Shown one piece after another: positions 21,171 through 33,223 of a stretch of 64,000 bases of DNA. The position numbers were made by a program, and so were the translations under genes. This DNA comes from Heligmosomoides polygyrus polygyrus (lineage: Eukaryota; Nematoda; Chromadorea; Rhabditida; Heligmosomidae): assembly GCA_947396885.1 (NCBI GenBank), contig OX377205.1, positions 61,600,969-61,664,968 of the forward strand. Reading direction: 5' to 3'. The notes under the pieces were generated by a model that saw nothing but the letters and a program-made list of their open reading frames with translations, did not search any database and had not been told where the DNA came from. Within the stretch, counting starts at the first letter, position 1. Every line of letters starts with the position of its first letter.

Positions 21171-24100
21171 GCGTCGCAGGAATGAGTCCCAGCAGAATTG
21201 TATACAAGGAAGGTATACAACAGAAACCTTCCCCGGTTAGTCAAAACTCCACTCCAACCCTTTTGGCAGACATGATCTTACTAGCAGTCCTTCTTTTAAC
21301 TAAAGTCTACACGTGGTCTTCTCTAGATCCGCGATTAAGCGCTTCCAAACATCGCGCTTTTAAAATAAACCGTTGATTTTGAGAAATGTTCAGCTAATTT
21401 CGATACCAAAGCGAACTGTGTTGGTTTCAGAATAAACCTCATCGCGTGACCAGCCTACTACTCGTTGCCGCCGATGTGTTTAGTGAAAATGTCTTTTCCA
21501 TCACTGTTGCTGAAAATACGTGAGTATACGGTTCTTCGAAAGCGACGCCAAACTTCAATGTGGATAGGATGGGAAGCAGAGAGTCTTCACCTCTCCTCCT
21601 GACATCTTCTCTTCGTGACGTGACTAAGAAAGTTTCAGTGGACCTTCATTCACAATGTGGGCAATGAGAATACTCCATGCTTTTGCCGACTAAGTCACCT
21701 CGTAATGCTGTCGAGCCAGCAGTGCGTTCCTTTGAAGATTAGAAGAACTCCAGTTAGGGAAAGAGGCTTCGGTTTATGTGAAGCACAACGAAGGAATCAA
21801 AGGTTTTGAGAAATCCTGTGCCCATCCCGGCGAACAATACCTTCTCAACTTTGCATTACCGTTCCTAGGAGCTCTCCTCAAAGCTTTCTGATGTCGTCGC
21901 GACTGGTGCGGCCGTGTTTTGCGCATAGCGCGTATTCCTCTGTGCCACATGGCTAGGAGGTTGTGCTCTTCTCATATCATGAATGTAGAGCCTGGTTTGC
22001 GCTCCATGAGACATCGTTCGCAGATTCACTGCGTTACTCTTTACGGCACAGTGGTGATGGCGACGGCCAAAACTTTCCTGCTGACCTAAAACGCTGGAAT
22101 CTTTCGGTGCAGTGATTCTTAAGGAACTAAAGAAGGATGAAGGAATCACACCGAAGTGTTTTAGATTTGAACGGGTTGTACGAAGCGCCACAACGAAAAT
22201 GCCATATTGACGTTTTCTGCGATTTTCTATGAACCAGTTCAAGAATCTTCGTTTACTTTTTCGATAAACGAGGATGCAAAGGTTACCTGCCACAAAATTG
22301 AGGAATCTTCTACAGCTTTTCGGGCACAATACTACTTGAGTTTTTCATGTGAAATGAGAGTTTCAGAAGTCATTATACGCTGCTTGAAAGCAACGAGAAT
22401 TCGCTTTCGTTGACTTCCTGTGCGGATGTGGTGCTATACCGCCAAAATTTCGATGGCAGAACAGCGGTACTTTTTTCCTTTGTTTTTGCTCAGTCAGTAA
22501 AAGAGCAGATTGATAAGCAAAACAGTCTACCGTGTATTTAATACATGGAAATTCATGTTATCTCTCAATCATTGACTACCTAATAGATATACGTAAAAAA
22601 GAATCACCGACGAGTTGTTACGCGGTGTTGCGGTCAGGCCACATCACGTCGTCAACCGGTGGGGTTTGTTCACTTCGCCACGTGTGGCTCTACAATGGTC
22701 GCTCCCACGTGAACAATTCGTCCGAAGACGCGAGAAAGACATTGACTCAAACTTAGGATTCAGATCCCCATTTCAAATTTCGGATCTACCCTTGTCGGAG
22801 AGTGCATATGGTGATTTGCGTCTGCATTCCCTCTCTCGAGCTCGTACGAGAGCTTGATCTGCTGTTTCAGGGCTTTAGTTATGATCTTTTAGATTTTTAA
22901 TAATGATTCCAAGGCAAAAGAAAGCAAAAAACCTTTGTGTTCACAAAAAGGAGGCACGATGAACGAATAGTTTATTTTGAAACACGCAACAGATCCGAAA
23001 CAGTAACGAATAGGCAGAAATGTGGGTGACGAGATGATGATAATAACGATAGTGTGGATACTTGGGTGCCGGTTCTTCCATCTTGGCGACATAGAAAGTA
23101 GATGACAGAAAGAGTCGTTAGTATGGACCACGGCGTCGTCGACGAGCGATAACGATGGGAAAGGGCTCCACAACGGCGTCGGCGACGAGCGATGTAATGA
23201 CGATGGGGTGGTTGCTGCACTAGAACACCATGCGAAGACGGAGCATGACGGCTAACGGCAAGAGTAGTAGTGGCACATGCACCACCTAAATAAAAAAGAA
23301 ATGCACGTTTCGTATGGAAGGTGCCTGCACCCATGCGGCTTTGCGGGACACGTCTAGTACCCAAAAGACCAGGTGCAGCGACCCTAGGCTAGATGAACTC
23401 CTCCCACTAGGAAGTCCCGTCTATGGATTCAGACGGCAAGCTACGGGGGGGGGGGGGGAACGGCGGACGGAACGGGCTAACACGGCCAGGCAGGACAACA
23501 CGTGGGAACACAGCCCACGACGACAGCAAGGAGCGGCGACACGGCCGAGAAAAGACAACGTGGGGTAACGCCCGAGACGAACGGCGACGAACGAACCCAA
23601 AACACAAGGAAGGAAGATTGGAGGTGGCAGATGACGTCTCTAGAAGGTTCTGGACTTCCCGCGCGCCCGCGGCGCACCGCGGTACGTAATGTAGACGACA
23701 CGCAGTAGCTGAGGCGCGTTACGGCTACGCTCTCACCGACCCCCTTATCTCCCTTATCTAACTCTTTGAATTAAATTCAGGGTTTGTAGTGATGGTGATG
23801 TAGCGTGGGTTGACGAATGCAATTGGGGATTGCATTAATATTCTATTAAAAGTAGCCCCTTCTCAATAGGATAGTTCACAAATTCCCATGAGAGGTTGAA
23901 ACCCTTCCCAGGTCAGTGCTCTAGCTCATTCATTGAATGCTTAGAAGTGAGGCATATGAAGTGTTGAGAATATTCCTGCGTTCCTCGGTCATTGGCGCAC
24001 TAAGTGCTGTTCGGGTTCATGGTTAGGAGGAGCAAGTTTTTGCATTTTTAGAGATGAAGTGCTCATATTTCAGTGTTCTCGTATTGTTCTTGTATCTTAT

Positions 24101-24325
24101 TGTGCTGCATCCTACATCACGCATGCCTTATGCATCATGCAGAAATGAATAAATAAATGAAAATCTCAGCACAGAATCTTCGACAGCCAGAATTTGGAAA
24201 CCAAATCTCCGTGCATAACCTCCACCTGCTAATAAGTAAACGAAGTAGACGAGAAATAAACCCTCTGCAAGAGACCTTGCATTCCACTAATATGATGAGT
24301 TACAAGCCAATGGCCATTATTTCAG
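21171..24325. other. Region without recognised genes
   Basis: No family could be assigned. A 154-residue minus-strand frame at 21865-22329 has no domain that I recognise. A G run lies at about 23446-23458. 22615-22860 and 23300-23700 have open frames in GC-richer DNA but no supporting motif. Confidence 0.4.
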
Positions 24326-24493
24326 TTCGTCTCGCACATTTCGGTGTCCGGTTCGTACCGTACTGTGGAAGCAGCAGCATCTGTAGTCGTTCGAATGCTT
24401 GTTGAAAACAAATCTCCAGGCCAGGCTATAGACTCAATGGCTGTGTATTACCACGTCGATGAGCAAGAGAAATTCTACTGTGAGCACGACTCG
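24326..24493 (+). CDS. Candidate host exon, weak gamma-glutamyltransferase likeness
   Basis: An open 168-base segment of exactly 56 codons lies between a good acceptor (ATTATTTCAG before 24326) and a donor (GTGAGC from 24494). It reads HISVSGSYRTVEAAASVVVR, then MLVENKSPGQAIDS. The SGS...AAAS.VVRML..N....AID pattern resembles the C-terminal part of gamma-glutamyltransferases, but the similarity is weak and from memory of the family only. No neighbouring exon was confirmed; the next acceptor (24609) leads to a stop after two codons. Confidence 0.35.
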
Positions 24494-25460
24494 GTGAGCT
24501 TTTTGAGACGTTTAAAAACCCATTAATGTCATATACCCCGATAAGAATAGGAGCTGGAGTAAAAGCAATTTTCGCCTCTTGTGTTTATTTTCTTTTCTTT
24601 TACCGCAGAGCGGATGAAGGCTAAGAAAACTGCGGGAGATAGAAACAAAAAGAGCTTTCGTTGGTGGTTCTGTTGTAGACGGGTGACGAGAAGAAAGAAA
24701 ATCACATGGAATGCACCTCTTGGACCTTCCGCTCAAATCCTCCTCAATATGTGCAATGACCTAGTGGTAGGAATGGGTGGAAGGCGGCTCGAAGAGGCTT
24801 CAAGAGTGCCGCGAAATTAGGAGGGCGAAGGAGGTCCTGCTTCGTGTCTTCCTTTTCGTCTCCACATTCTTTCTTCTAAAGCAACACCTCTTAAGCCCGG
24901 ATCCTACGAAGGCAACATGAATACATAACCAGTGACATACAACGAGGCATCGAGAGGTCGATGCTCGAAGTGCAAGCTTCGTCGCCGTTGCGGAATCAGA
25001 TATGCTGTCATTTTGGGCAATTCGTCGATGATTAGGTGGTCGTTCGCTGGTCGTTGAAATCCGATGGATGAGAGGCACAAGTGAATGGATTCAAAAGCAC
25101 ACGAGGACGCCCGCCAACACATTTGCGAGACGGCTCCAGAAAATCTAACGACGGTTCAACGTAGCTGTTCTCCTGAAGTGAAGAGGACTCACAGCGCCGC
25201 TTTCGAACGTGAAACGGACAAGTGGTGCCACAGCTGGCGCTCCATTAGACAAGTCATCGATCAACTGTAGGGTTTAACCACGAAAAGAACGCGAAAGTGT
25301 ACTCACACCAGAGTAGTTGCGCGTAGCATAGTTACGAGCTGCTACCAATGACAACCATATATTTACTATTCGAACGAAGGGCCCTATTCTTCCTACTATT
25401 AATAACTGCCTGACGTAGTTGTCTGCAGCGTGTTATGGGTGGTATCTTTTAAATTTTCAG

Positions 25461-25643
25461 GCGATGTTGCAGTTGCTGTATGCAAAGCACGGCCTCAGAT
25501 GCGACCCGTTCCCAAGTAAGGACAATTTCCCTGAGCTACATGATCGAACAGTGATGGCGGTGAAAATGTTCCACGACAGTTACAAGCACGTGCTAGCCGC
25601 CATGACAAATCTTCCCAAGTTTAACCACCCCGTTGGTTTTTAG
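25461..25643 (+). CDS. Candidate terminal exon, unknown function
   Basis: A nematode-type acceptor AAATTTTCAG precedes 25461. The segment is open for 60 codons to TAG at 25641-25643, with AATAAA at 25702, about 60 bases later. It reads LLYAKHGLRCDPFPSKDNFP and HDRTVMAVKMFHDSYKHVLA. Composition and signals look like a real last exon, but I do not recognise the protein. Upstream exons were not identified; 24500-25460 contains only short open stretches. Confidence 0.4.
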   Translation, partial: AMLQLLYAKHGLRCDPFPSKDNFPELHDRTVMAVKMFHDSYKHVLAAMTNLPKFNHPVGF

Positions 25644-25883
25644 AGACGAGAGGGTTGAAGAGTGAGATGTTTTCTTATTTAATAACAGGAAATTTTTCAC
25701 GAATAAAAATAAAGATTGCTTACAGTTTCCATTTGCCAGAAATTACAGTCGAGTCTATTTAACGTCTACTTTTTCATTGTTCCTTTCAAGATCTGCACCA
25801 TTTGCTAAAGAACCCATATTAGTGATACGCGTGCTGCTTTTTGTGATTCACTTAATAGTATACTTTGTGCTAGCCAGCCTCTC

Positions 25884-26021
25884 AGGCCTTTGTCATACCA
25901 TCGCTCACCCCGAGCGACGCCTAATGATATGCACCCATATCGATTCCATCGCGCCGCCCGATCGATATTGGAGCATATTATTAGGCGTCGCTCGGGGTGA
26001 GCGATGGTATGACAAAGGCCT
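25884..26021. mobile_element. Foldback MITE, 138 bases
   Basis: The ends AGGCCTTTGTCATACCATCG and its complement are part of arms about 48 bases long, through GCTCACCCCGAGCGACGCCTAA. The centre is about 40 bases and includes CCCGATCGATATTGG. Apart from one or two mismatches the arms pair fully. There is no coding capacity, so it is probably a non-autonomous DNA element. Confidence 0.7.
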
Positions 26022-27780
26022 CAGAGTGATATCGTATTGTGTAAATAGCCGTCGCACGCGAGGTAGGTGTAACCCAACCAGAAACACGGTTTACCAAGGA
26101 ATTCTAGTGAATCCTATGCTTGGTGGCGTCCCCAGTACTGACAGGAATTTCGAGATGAGCTTTCTGCCGAACCCGGAATCACACTGAGTTTAGTCACAGC
26201 TTCTTTATTGGGGTTTGTACTTCGGCCGCGGAGCGGCGCGTCGATTTTTAAGCGCAACGCGATAGCTACGCCGCCTTCTGAAAGTCGCCAGCAGCTGTCA
26301 TGGCGGCGCATTGCCGTCCACTTTGTGGCGTGATTACCGCACCGTAAAATTCCACCGAATGGGATATTTTTCAGCGGCGGTGCATAAATGCGATGTCACG
26401 CTGCCGAGCAGTGTGAGAAGCGGATATCTATAAAATTTGTGGTGTCGGGCCGCGTAGCGGTGGGAGTATAAACTAGGTCTTAGACAGGCCGGCCACACGA
26501 AATCTCGGTGTGCCGTTCTAGCCTTTCCACGTTTCCAGCACTTTCAGGGCCTTCCATGGTAATAATAATAGGACTGTTCGGCACGAGCTGTTCCTTTAAA
26601 GCATTTCGCAACGTTCCGCTCCGTAGGTCTCATTCATGCCTCACGATGGAATCGCGGCGATACTTTTTGTGAAGCGACTCGAAAGGATGGGGAAGTCCCA
26701 GCGCTCGTCGCATCGCTGGTCGCTCTGCAAGAGCGCGATGGAAGTCTGCCCTGGGCCAATACTAAACACCGTGGGCAGAGCGAAAATATATACCAGACGG
26801 TGGAGGGGGGGGGTTAAATCCATCACGCATGGCGGCCGCCACTGATGCGGCGTCCGCGGAGGAGTTCCTTTTGACTATTCGGCAGCGCGCGGCCGAATGG
26901 CCCTAAACTGAGCGCGGCGATGGAAGTATGTCCTCGCCTAGGAGGCGGCAGCAATACTCAAAATGACGAGTGCGGTCGCTCGCGCGTGCTATTTCTCGGG
27001 CGGGGTCGGGCTGCCGCGCTTGTGAAGAGGACTAGATTTACGCGAACGCGCGAGGCGAAGTGGAGCGCAAAAGCATGCCGGTAATTTCAACTGCATTGCT
27101 TTAGCCGACGCAAAAGTGGGAAGGCAGTAGAATGCCGAACGGGGCTGGTGTAAGCTGGCGGAAGTTAATTGATGAGAAAGATCCAAAATAAAGATTCAAT
27201 GGCGACTTAATGACGAGAAGACATCGAGGGGCAAACGATTTTTTGTGTGCTTCGCATTTTCAAATGAGAGAAAATTTATTATTGCTCTGCTAAATTCGAT
27301 TGTTAATTAAATAATAAGATCCAAGCGCTTCGAGCTTCATCCACCAGGGTGATGCGTTCGGAAAGGTACATTGTGTTTTTTGGAGCCAAATGTATACAAA
27401 CTATTGAAACTAACGGAACCACGTTGATGATAACTACTTTCTTTTCATAACCTACGAATGAGTTAATGCTAAGCTTGGTCCGCAACAAATTGAACGCTTT
27501 TGGGAAAGAATTCCGTCTAAAGAATCCAGTAGCACTCCCAGAACCACAACTGCAAATGTCTGAGTAAATAAAGTTATTATTCATCCAGCGACAGACGATG
27601 TACACAATTGTCTCAAAGCCTTAGGAATGCTTTAAGAATTAAGGATTTCTTGCAGGCTTGGATTGGTAACAGAATCAAATATCAAATGTGAAGAATTTCG
27701 AAAAATTTTCCTTAAAGCACCCATGATAGTGTTCTTGGAATAGTATAAAAATCAAATAAAACGTCCAATTTGGGGAGGGG
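26022..27780. other. Region without recognised genes
   Basis: It is CpG-rich between about 26200 and 27100, with only short open frames. A G run lies at about 26806-26814. No motif identifies a gene or RNA. Confidence 0.4.
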
Positions 27781-28342
27781 GCGTTCGTATCGGCTGGTTG
27801 TAGGCGGCGCGGCCGCGCGCCCAGGTGGCCATACCTGCGGCGTCAACCCCTTGCTCGCCGTCTCCGCTCGCGCTCTGGACAACCATCGCGCGCGCGGCGG
27901 GAGAGCGACCCGACGGATGCAGTCGTCGGCGGCCCCACGACGGCGACTCGACGGGCGAGCGGAGCACACAGGTCGACCAGATCTGCTACGACTGCAATCA
28001 CTGAAGTATTAAGAGGGTTTACAAAACCAGTGTAAGGACACATGTTGCTGTGAAGGAAACATAGCCCATTACCAGAATTTCGAGCTCTATCTAATGAGCT
28101 CTACCTCAAGCTTATCAAAACTACCGTTGTTGCAATATTCTTCAATTTTAAAACTGAAAATAATTCTTTGTAAACCTGCTCCGATGCCGTGAGAGATATA
28201 TTTCCAGGCTAAAATTTCATTCAGAATTTAACTGCATCGCCGAAACACCTTCTAGAAGAGAACATTTCACGAAAAACATTATTATGTGTATCACACGTTG
28301 AAGACATCTCTCTAAACCACCATTCTACACAGAACTCAATTA
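27781..28342 (+). repeat. MULE terminal inverted repeat, left
   Basis: It pairs with 32275-33209. It contains the uninterrupted site GCTCATTAGATAG at about 28095, which is the empty target of the MITE found in the other repeat. Confidence 0.85.
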
Positions 28343-28407
28343 CGAAGTTGATATTCTACTAAATATAAAAAAGAGTAGTGTGTGTATGTATGTGTGTTTC
28401 TTTGTGG

Positions 28408-28600
28408 ATGTCATTCAAGAGGTCCGTAACTTTAGCCCTGGGAGTCGAGGTCGCTGAAGACGAATCTAAAGTTCGTTTTTAAAGTTTCGATCGCCATCAA
28501 TCGATATTGATCAAATTATCGATTCTTTGCAGGTGTCGTTCAAGAGGTCCGAAGCTTCAGCCCTGGGGGTAATCGAGGTCGCTGAACACGAATTTTTAAA
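28408..28600 (+). repeat. Two direct repeats inside MULE left TIR border
   Basis: About 60 bases at 28408 and again at 28531 share TCAAGAGGTCCG, AGCCCTGGG, TCGAGGTCGCTGAA and ACGAAT (period about 123). The AGCCCTGG..TCGAGGTC pair recurs in the 67-base repeats at 31987-32185 on the other side of the element. Confidence 0.7.
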
Positions 28601-29155
28601 ACATTTTGTTGGATGTTTTTAAGCATGGCGTCACTCTATTAGCGGAATAATTACGTTTGGATTTATAGTTGGTGGACTCAATCTTTTCTGAGTAACCAAT
28701 ATCTCTAGAATAGCAGCCTCATCGTGACCCTCTCTGGCTTGCCCTAGTCAACGCAATTAAGGTGTTCTTCCTGCAGAATGGTGGCTAGTTCACAAATATT
28801 AAAATTTTTATTGTGACCTAACACGGCCTAGCCAAAGGCAAGGTGAAGTCTCATTGAAAGATATTGTGTATTTCAGATTGACCGCTCTGTAACGTGCCTT
28901 GACATCCTTGCGCAGAATTTTCTTATTTCTCTGCTGCTCACTCTTCTGGTATGATACCGGCCAGCAACTCTGCAAAACACATGCTAATCGAGAATTCTTA
29001 TTAAAGAAGTACATATCAGTGGTTTCTCCAAAGTTACGATACCTTGATATTTCTGTGTCTGTGGTATGTCGCCTTTCAGCGTCACGCCTTCTAAGCTGTT
29101 TCATTTCATCAGGTTTCTAAAAACAAGTGTAATCAATTATGCCCTTCATTAGATG

Positions 29156-30670
29156 TTAAGGAATTTTGCAAACTGCTACCAAAATTTTCAACTGCAGTGA
29201 GCAGCTGGCCTCTAGATTAATATCCCGAAGGAGTTCAATCAAAGTAGCCAGTTCGGGATGATCACATGTAAGGAGCCTCTTCAAGGAACTGAAATGATTG
29301 TTTGTTAAGCGACATATGTTTGATGGTTTCTTAACACTTAACTTAACGTGTCCATCACCTGTGAAATGCTTCTGCCAGATTAGTAGTTCGAAGCGTTGAT
29401 ATTTTCCATTTGCACCACAAATCTTTGAAGGGTCCAGCAAGCCATGTTGACTTCAGATACCTCAAACGTTATAATCCATTCATTAAGCATTCAGCAGTGC
29501 TCTAAGAACTAATAAAGGCACCTAAGAAACTGTGCAGATTTTTCATGCGCAGGGTGATTTCTTGGAACAGGTGGAATTCGAAGACTTCCCATCTCATTCC
29601 GCAGCTCATCAGGTAGAAACACGACACCTTTTATCGTTGCCCACCAACGTACTATTCTCCGGTCACGCGTCGGACCTAAGTTTCTCGTTCAAAGCTTTCT
29701 GATGTACAAAAGCAATGAATTCGGTTCTTTACCGACCCTGAATGTGCTGCTGCAATCCTAAAGCATTTTTTCTTCTATTCCAGGCCTGGGCAAGATGGAA
29801 TGCGCATCCCTCAATCTAGACAGCGGTATTAAAATCGGGTTAGAAAATCGATAAAAGCAAATATTCACCTTAGGATTCGGAAACGAAGACCTTGCTGCGT
29901 TTATTGCAGCCTTCTCAAAATCTAGTAAGATACCAGGCCCTCTCCTTCATTTCTTCGTCCGGCCTCTTCCAGGATTCTTTTAAGATGCTCAAATATTCGA
30001 ACGTATACTCTCTCCGTTTTCTTCGCGATGACTGCAAACATCAATGGCACTTCGAAACCCCCGTCGCAAACACCATGCACGCAATAAGGTTAGAGTGTCG
30101 CCCTAGCTCTTTGGGTTGAGGAGTATGTACGCCATCTGCTACAATAGCCTGCAGCCCAACTTTATAAGCTTCCTAAAGAGGTGTTGTTAGGTATGAGTAC
30201 GAGCGAAGGTATATTCATGTGATAACGTGCTTGAATGGTTTTCGTTGAGCAATAGATGTGGAAGCTCTCATCACGTTCCTGGAGGAACAAACTTCCATCG
30301 GCTAACTTTTTAAGGTCTTCCGAAACAAATGCCATAGTAGCACACTTATCCTTATGAAAAGCCAAATCTAGAACAAATTTGTTTTGACAGCTATCCTAAA
30401 CTGATAAGTAGCATGACTGATAAACAAAACCGAGAAAATTGGCTTATCCTGCTATCAAATCCCCGTGCAAAATACTCAGCGAGCAGCTGATCTCCCACTG
30501 ACTCGTCTTAATAAGCACTTGGACAAAAGTTGTGAATTACAAAGAGATACTTCATACCGTCCGAAAATTCTTCATTAATTTCTTGCAATATACTTAGCCA
30601 AAGGCGTTTTGTTGATCCACCGTTGGAGCGTTCATCGCCTTTCATCTCGTTCATTTTCTAAATCAGTAAT
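29156..30670 (-). pseudogene. MULE transposase relic
   Basis: The minus strand shows IVADGVHTPQPKELGR near 30105-30150, the first catalytic Asp region (ADG.H..QP). FEYLSILKESWKRPDEE follows, and then GCAFHLAQAWNRRKNALGL near 29760-29815, the C..H-type FH box with the second catalytic region. Downstream, TNNHFSSLKRLLTCDHPEL, then ATLIELLRDI, at about 29190-29320 is the usual post-catalytic TNN..E region. Stops and frameshifts break all parts. More degraded coding-like sequence continues at 28808-29104. Confidence 0.75.
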
Positions 30671-31560
30671 TTGAAATGCTTAAAAATTGCATTGTGTTAC
30701 TATGTCACTTGGAAAATATCAACTTGGTACAGCATTCGCTTCGTAAGTTCTTCAGCGTATGTTCGTGATGATCTGATGTCCAATGGAGCATGGATCGATC
30801 AGAAACTTATCGCCAATCACCTATTGTGGGAAAGTAACATCATTTTCCGAAAAGGGACCAAACTGCTAACCTTCAGTGATGTGCTGATTCCTGCAGCTCT
30901 GCAAAAGCAGCAGCGGTAAACATCCTCGTTTTTATTCTTGCGAAGAAGGAAGAACGTGTACACTACTCGCTTCCTAAATCTAGTACTGCAGGTCCGCCCT
31001 AATATGCTCCAGGCTTAAATAAATCACTACCTGGAATGCGATAGAGCAATCCACTTTTGTTGCCGTACTTTGTAAATACTCTTCTTCCCCCATGTTCTCG
31101 CTGAAGTGTGAAAGAGCGGCCAACAGTTTCAGGCTCAGGTAATAGTGTTGGAAGGGCAGAAACCGATGCACCAATGCATTGAGGAACTGGTTGCGAAGTA
31201 GGAGCAATGTTGGGCTGCGAACCTGATTAATATGAGAACCGTTTCGAATAAGGAAATATTTCTTAACATCTCAGTTCGTTTGCAAACCGTACTTCTCCTG
31301 CCTTCTCCCAGGATTGAATCAATTGAGAACGATGAGGGACGTTTATTTCTGCGCTCAGATATAACTAAAATGTCGGTTTTTCATCATAGAGTTGAGTTCT
31401 AGACATGGAGTTTTTGAGCACAAACCATGGTGAGCAGAATTCGGCGCGAGATTGGGAGCAGTGTAAGTTGTTGGAGCTAAAGCGCACGGCGGAGGGGCGA
31501 CGTTCAGATAAAACAGCTGAGGACTAGGTTGCTAGCTAGACTCTAAAACAGCATCAGTTT
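30671..31560. other. MULE interior upstream of transposase
   Basis: Short frames on both strands and no recognised domain. It may include the N-terminal part of the transposase in decayed form. Confidence 0.4.
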
Positions 31561-31569
31561 GGGGTTATA

Positions 31570-31830
31570 ACATTCTCATGTTTTATATTATATTACGTTA
31601 TATTCTATTATATATATTGTACAATATATAAATCATATATGACACATAATATATCATTATTATAATATTATAATAGTGTATTATATGATTTAACATATTA
31701 TACATATTACACTATATTTTATTATTATCATATATTATATTAATACAATAGATATACATATCATTATATTTCTTTAAATACATTATATTATTTTATAATA
31801 TGTTATATTATATCATATTATATTACCTGG
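31570..31830. repeat. AT-only low-complexity block
   Basis: About 260 bases made almost only of TATTATA-type steps. It has no coding capacity. Such a stretch is prone to strand slippage and cruciform formation. Confidence 0.85.
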
Positions 31831-31986
31831 GATGTTTAGCTGAGTTGCAGGAGATGAATCTGTATAGCAGTACAGAGTGTTGAAAGAATAACTGTTGAAT
31901 GAGTACATAGTATCAGACTAATGAGATTGGAAAATGCTTATATCTCGTTTCTTTCATATATATGGCCGTTCATTGCCCTCCCTTAA

Positions 31987-32185
31987 GACCTCGATCCCTT
32001 GGAGGCACTGTCTCCAGGGGTCGAGGTCATGTTTGTTAATCGCTCCTGCCCACTGCTACCAAGCCCTGGAGGCAGTGCCTCCATGGGTCGAGGTCATGAT
32101 TGTTAATCGCTCCTGCACGCTGCTACCAAGCCCTGGAGGCAGTGCCTCCAGGGAATCGAGGACATGGTTATTAATCTGTCCTTGC
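31987..32185 (+). repeat. Tandem repeat, period 67-68, three copies
   Basis: Three units each contain a palindrome of the form CCTGGAGGCAGTGCCTCCAGG followed by TCGAGGTCATG and TTAATC. The first unit is less regular. The repeats lie just inside the right MULE terminal repeat. Confidence 0.85.
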
Positions 32186-32274
32186 TTGCCGCCATCATTA
32201 TCTCTGGAAGAGGACCATATAGTGAAGTAGCACCGGTTCTCCATTCTACAGAAATATTTCTGAATATCACCTTG

Positions 32275-33209
32275 GTAATTGAGTTCTGTGTAGAATGGTG
32301 GTTTAGAGAGATGTCTCCAACGTGTGATATACATAATAATGTTTTTCGAAATGACCTCTTCTAGAAGGTGTTTCGGCGATGCAGTTAAATTCTGAATGAA
32401 ATTTTAGCCTGGAAATATATCTCTCACGGCATCGCAGCAGGTTTGCAAAGAATTATTTTTCAGTTTTGAAATTGAAGAATATCGCATCAACGGTAGTTTT
32501 GATAAGCTTGGGGTAGAGCCTATTAGGCCTATGGCATACCGCCGGCGACGAGTCCAGCGACGAGAGGAGCGGAGCGACGGGGGAACTGTGGTTTCAGCGA
32601 CGGCGGTGTTGGGCGGGGGCGAGCATTTGCACTGGAGCGCGGTTAGCGACGCTTACGTGCGTGAATGCGTAGTGCAAAGGGTCGGGCGACAGCTGGTCGC
32701 CGTGCAAAGCGCAGCGACGACCGGTCGCTGGCGGTATGCCCCCTCTCCCAACGACACGCAGTACCGACGTGGCAGCGACAACCGGCAAGCACGCGCTCTC
32801 TCCCCATTGTTTCTGACAGGTCCCAACACGAATAGTCGGTTACTTGTCCGTTGGCAGTGCCGTCGCCGGACTCGTCGCTGGTGGTATGCCATAGGCCTTA
32901 GATAGAGCTCGAAATTCTGATATGGGGCTATGTCTCCTTCACACCAACTTTATCTTTACACTGGTTTTGTAAACCCTCTTAATACGTCAGTGATTGCAGT
33001 CGTAGCAGATCTGGTCGACCTGTGTGCTCCGCTCGCCCGTCGGGCCGCCGTCGTGGGGCCGCCGACGACGGCCTCCGTCGGGTCGCTCTCCCACCGCGCG
33101 CGCGACGGTTGTCAGAGCGCGAGCGGAGACGGCGAGCAAGGGGTTGACGCCGCAGGTATGGCCACCTGGGCGCGCGGCCGCGCCGCCTACAACCAGCCGA
33201 TACGAACGC
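32275..33209 (-). repeat. MULE terminal inverted repeat, right
   Basis: Inverse of 27781-28342, enlarged by the MITE at 32526-32897. The position sum shifts by about 374 across the MITE, which matches its length plus a 3-base target duplication. Confidence 0.85.
32526..32897. mobile_element. Harbinger-type MITE, 372 bases
   Basis: The ends GGCCTATGGCATACCGCC and GGTGGTATGCCATAGGCC are inverted repeats extended by GACGAGTCCAGCGACGA-type sequence. They are flanked by TTA on both sides (32523-32525 and 32898-32900). A TWA target duplication and a GG start fit the PIF/Harbinger superfamily. The empty site is preserved in the opposite MULE terminal repeat, which proves an insertion event. There is no transposase. 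Confidence 0.85.
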
Positions 33210-33223
33210 TACGTATCCTCCAA

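Larger units (their letters stand above)
27781..33209. mobile_element. Mutator-like element (MULE) with long TIRs
   Basis: The first ~562 bases are the inverse of the last ~560 (not counting a 372-base MITE inside the right copy). The termini read GCGTTCGTATCGGCTGGTTG and its complement. The interior carries a degraded transposase on the minus strand with MULE-type motifs. Terminal repeats of several hundred bases and this transposase are typical of MULEs. The outer ~230 bases of each terminal repeat are unusually GC-rich, and the inner parts are AT-rich. A target duplication was not identified. Confidence 0.8.

Noticed and set aside
21865..22329. 154-residue minus-strand open frame
   Set aside because: No recognised domain, no splice or promoter support, and in a region of decayed repeats; length alone is not enough.
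22972..23364. 130-residue minus-strand open frame rich in His, Arg and Ser
   Set aside because: Composition follows repetitive CGTCG-type DNA; no motif was found.
26460..26640. Possible host promoter with TATAAAC in CpG-rich DNA
   Set aside because: No downstream gene could be identified to support it.
27712..28043. Overlapping open frames on both strands in the MULE terminal repeat
   Set aside because: They arise from GC-rich sequence with few stop codons, and the same frames reappear in the inverted copy at 32930-33376.
32531..32905. 124-residue Arg-rich open frame
   Set aside because: It lies within the palindromic Harbinger-type MITE, so it is a shadow of the inverted-repeat structure.
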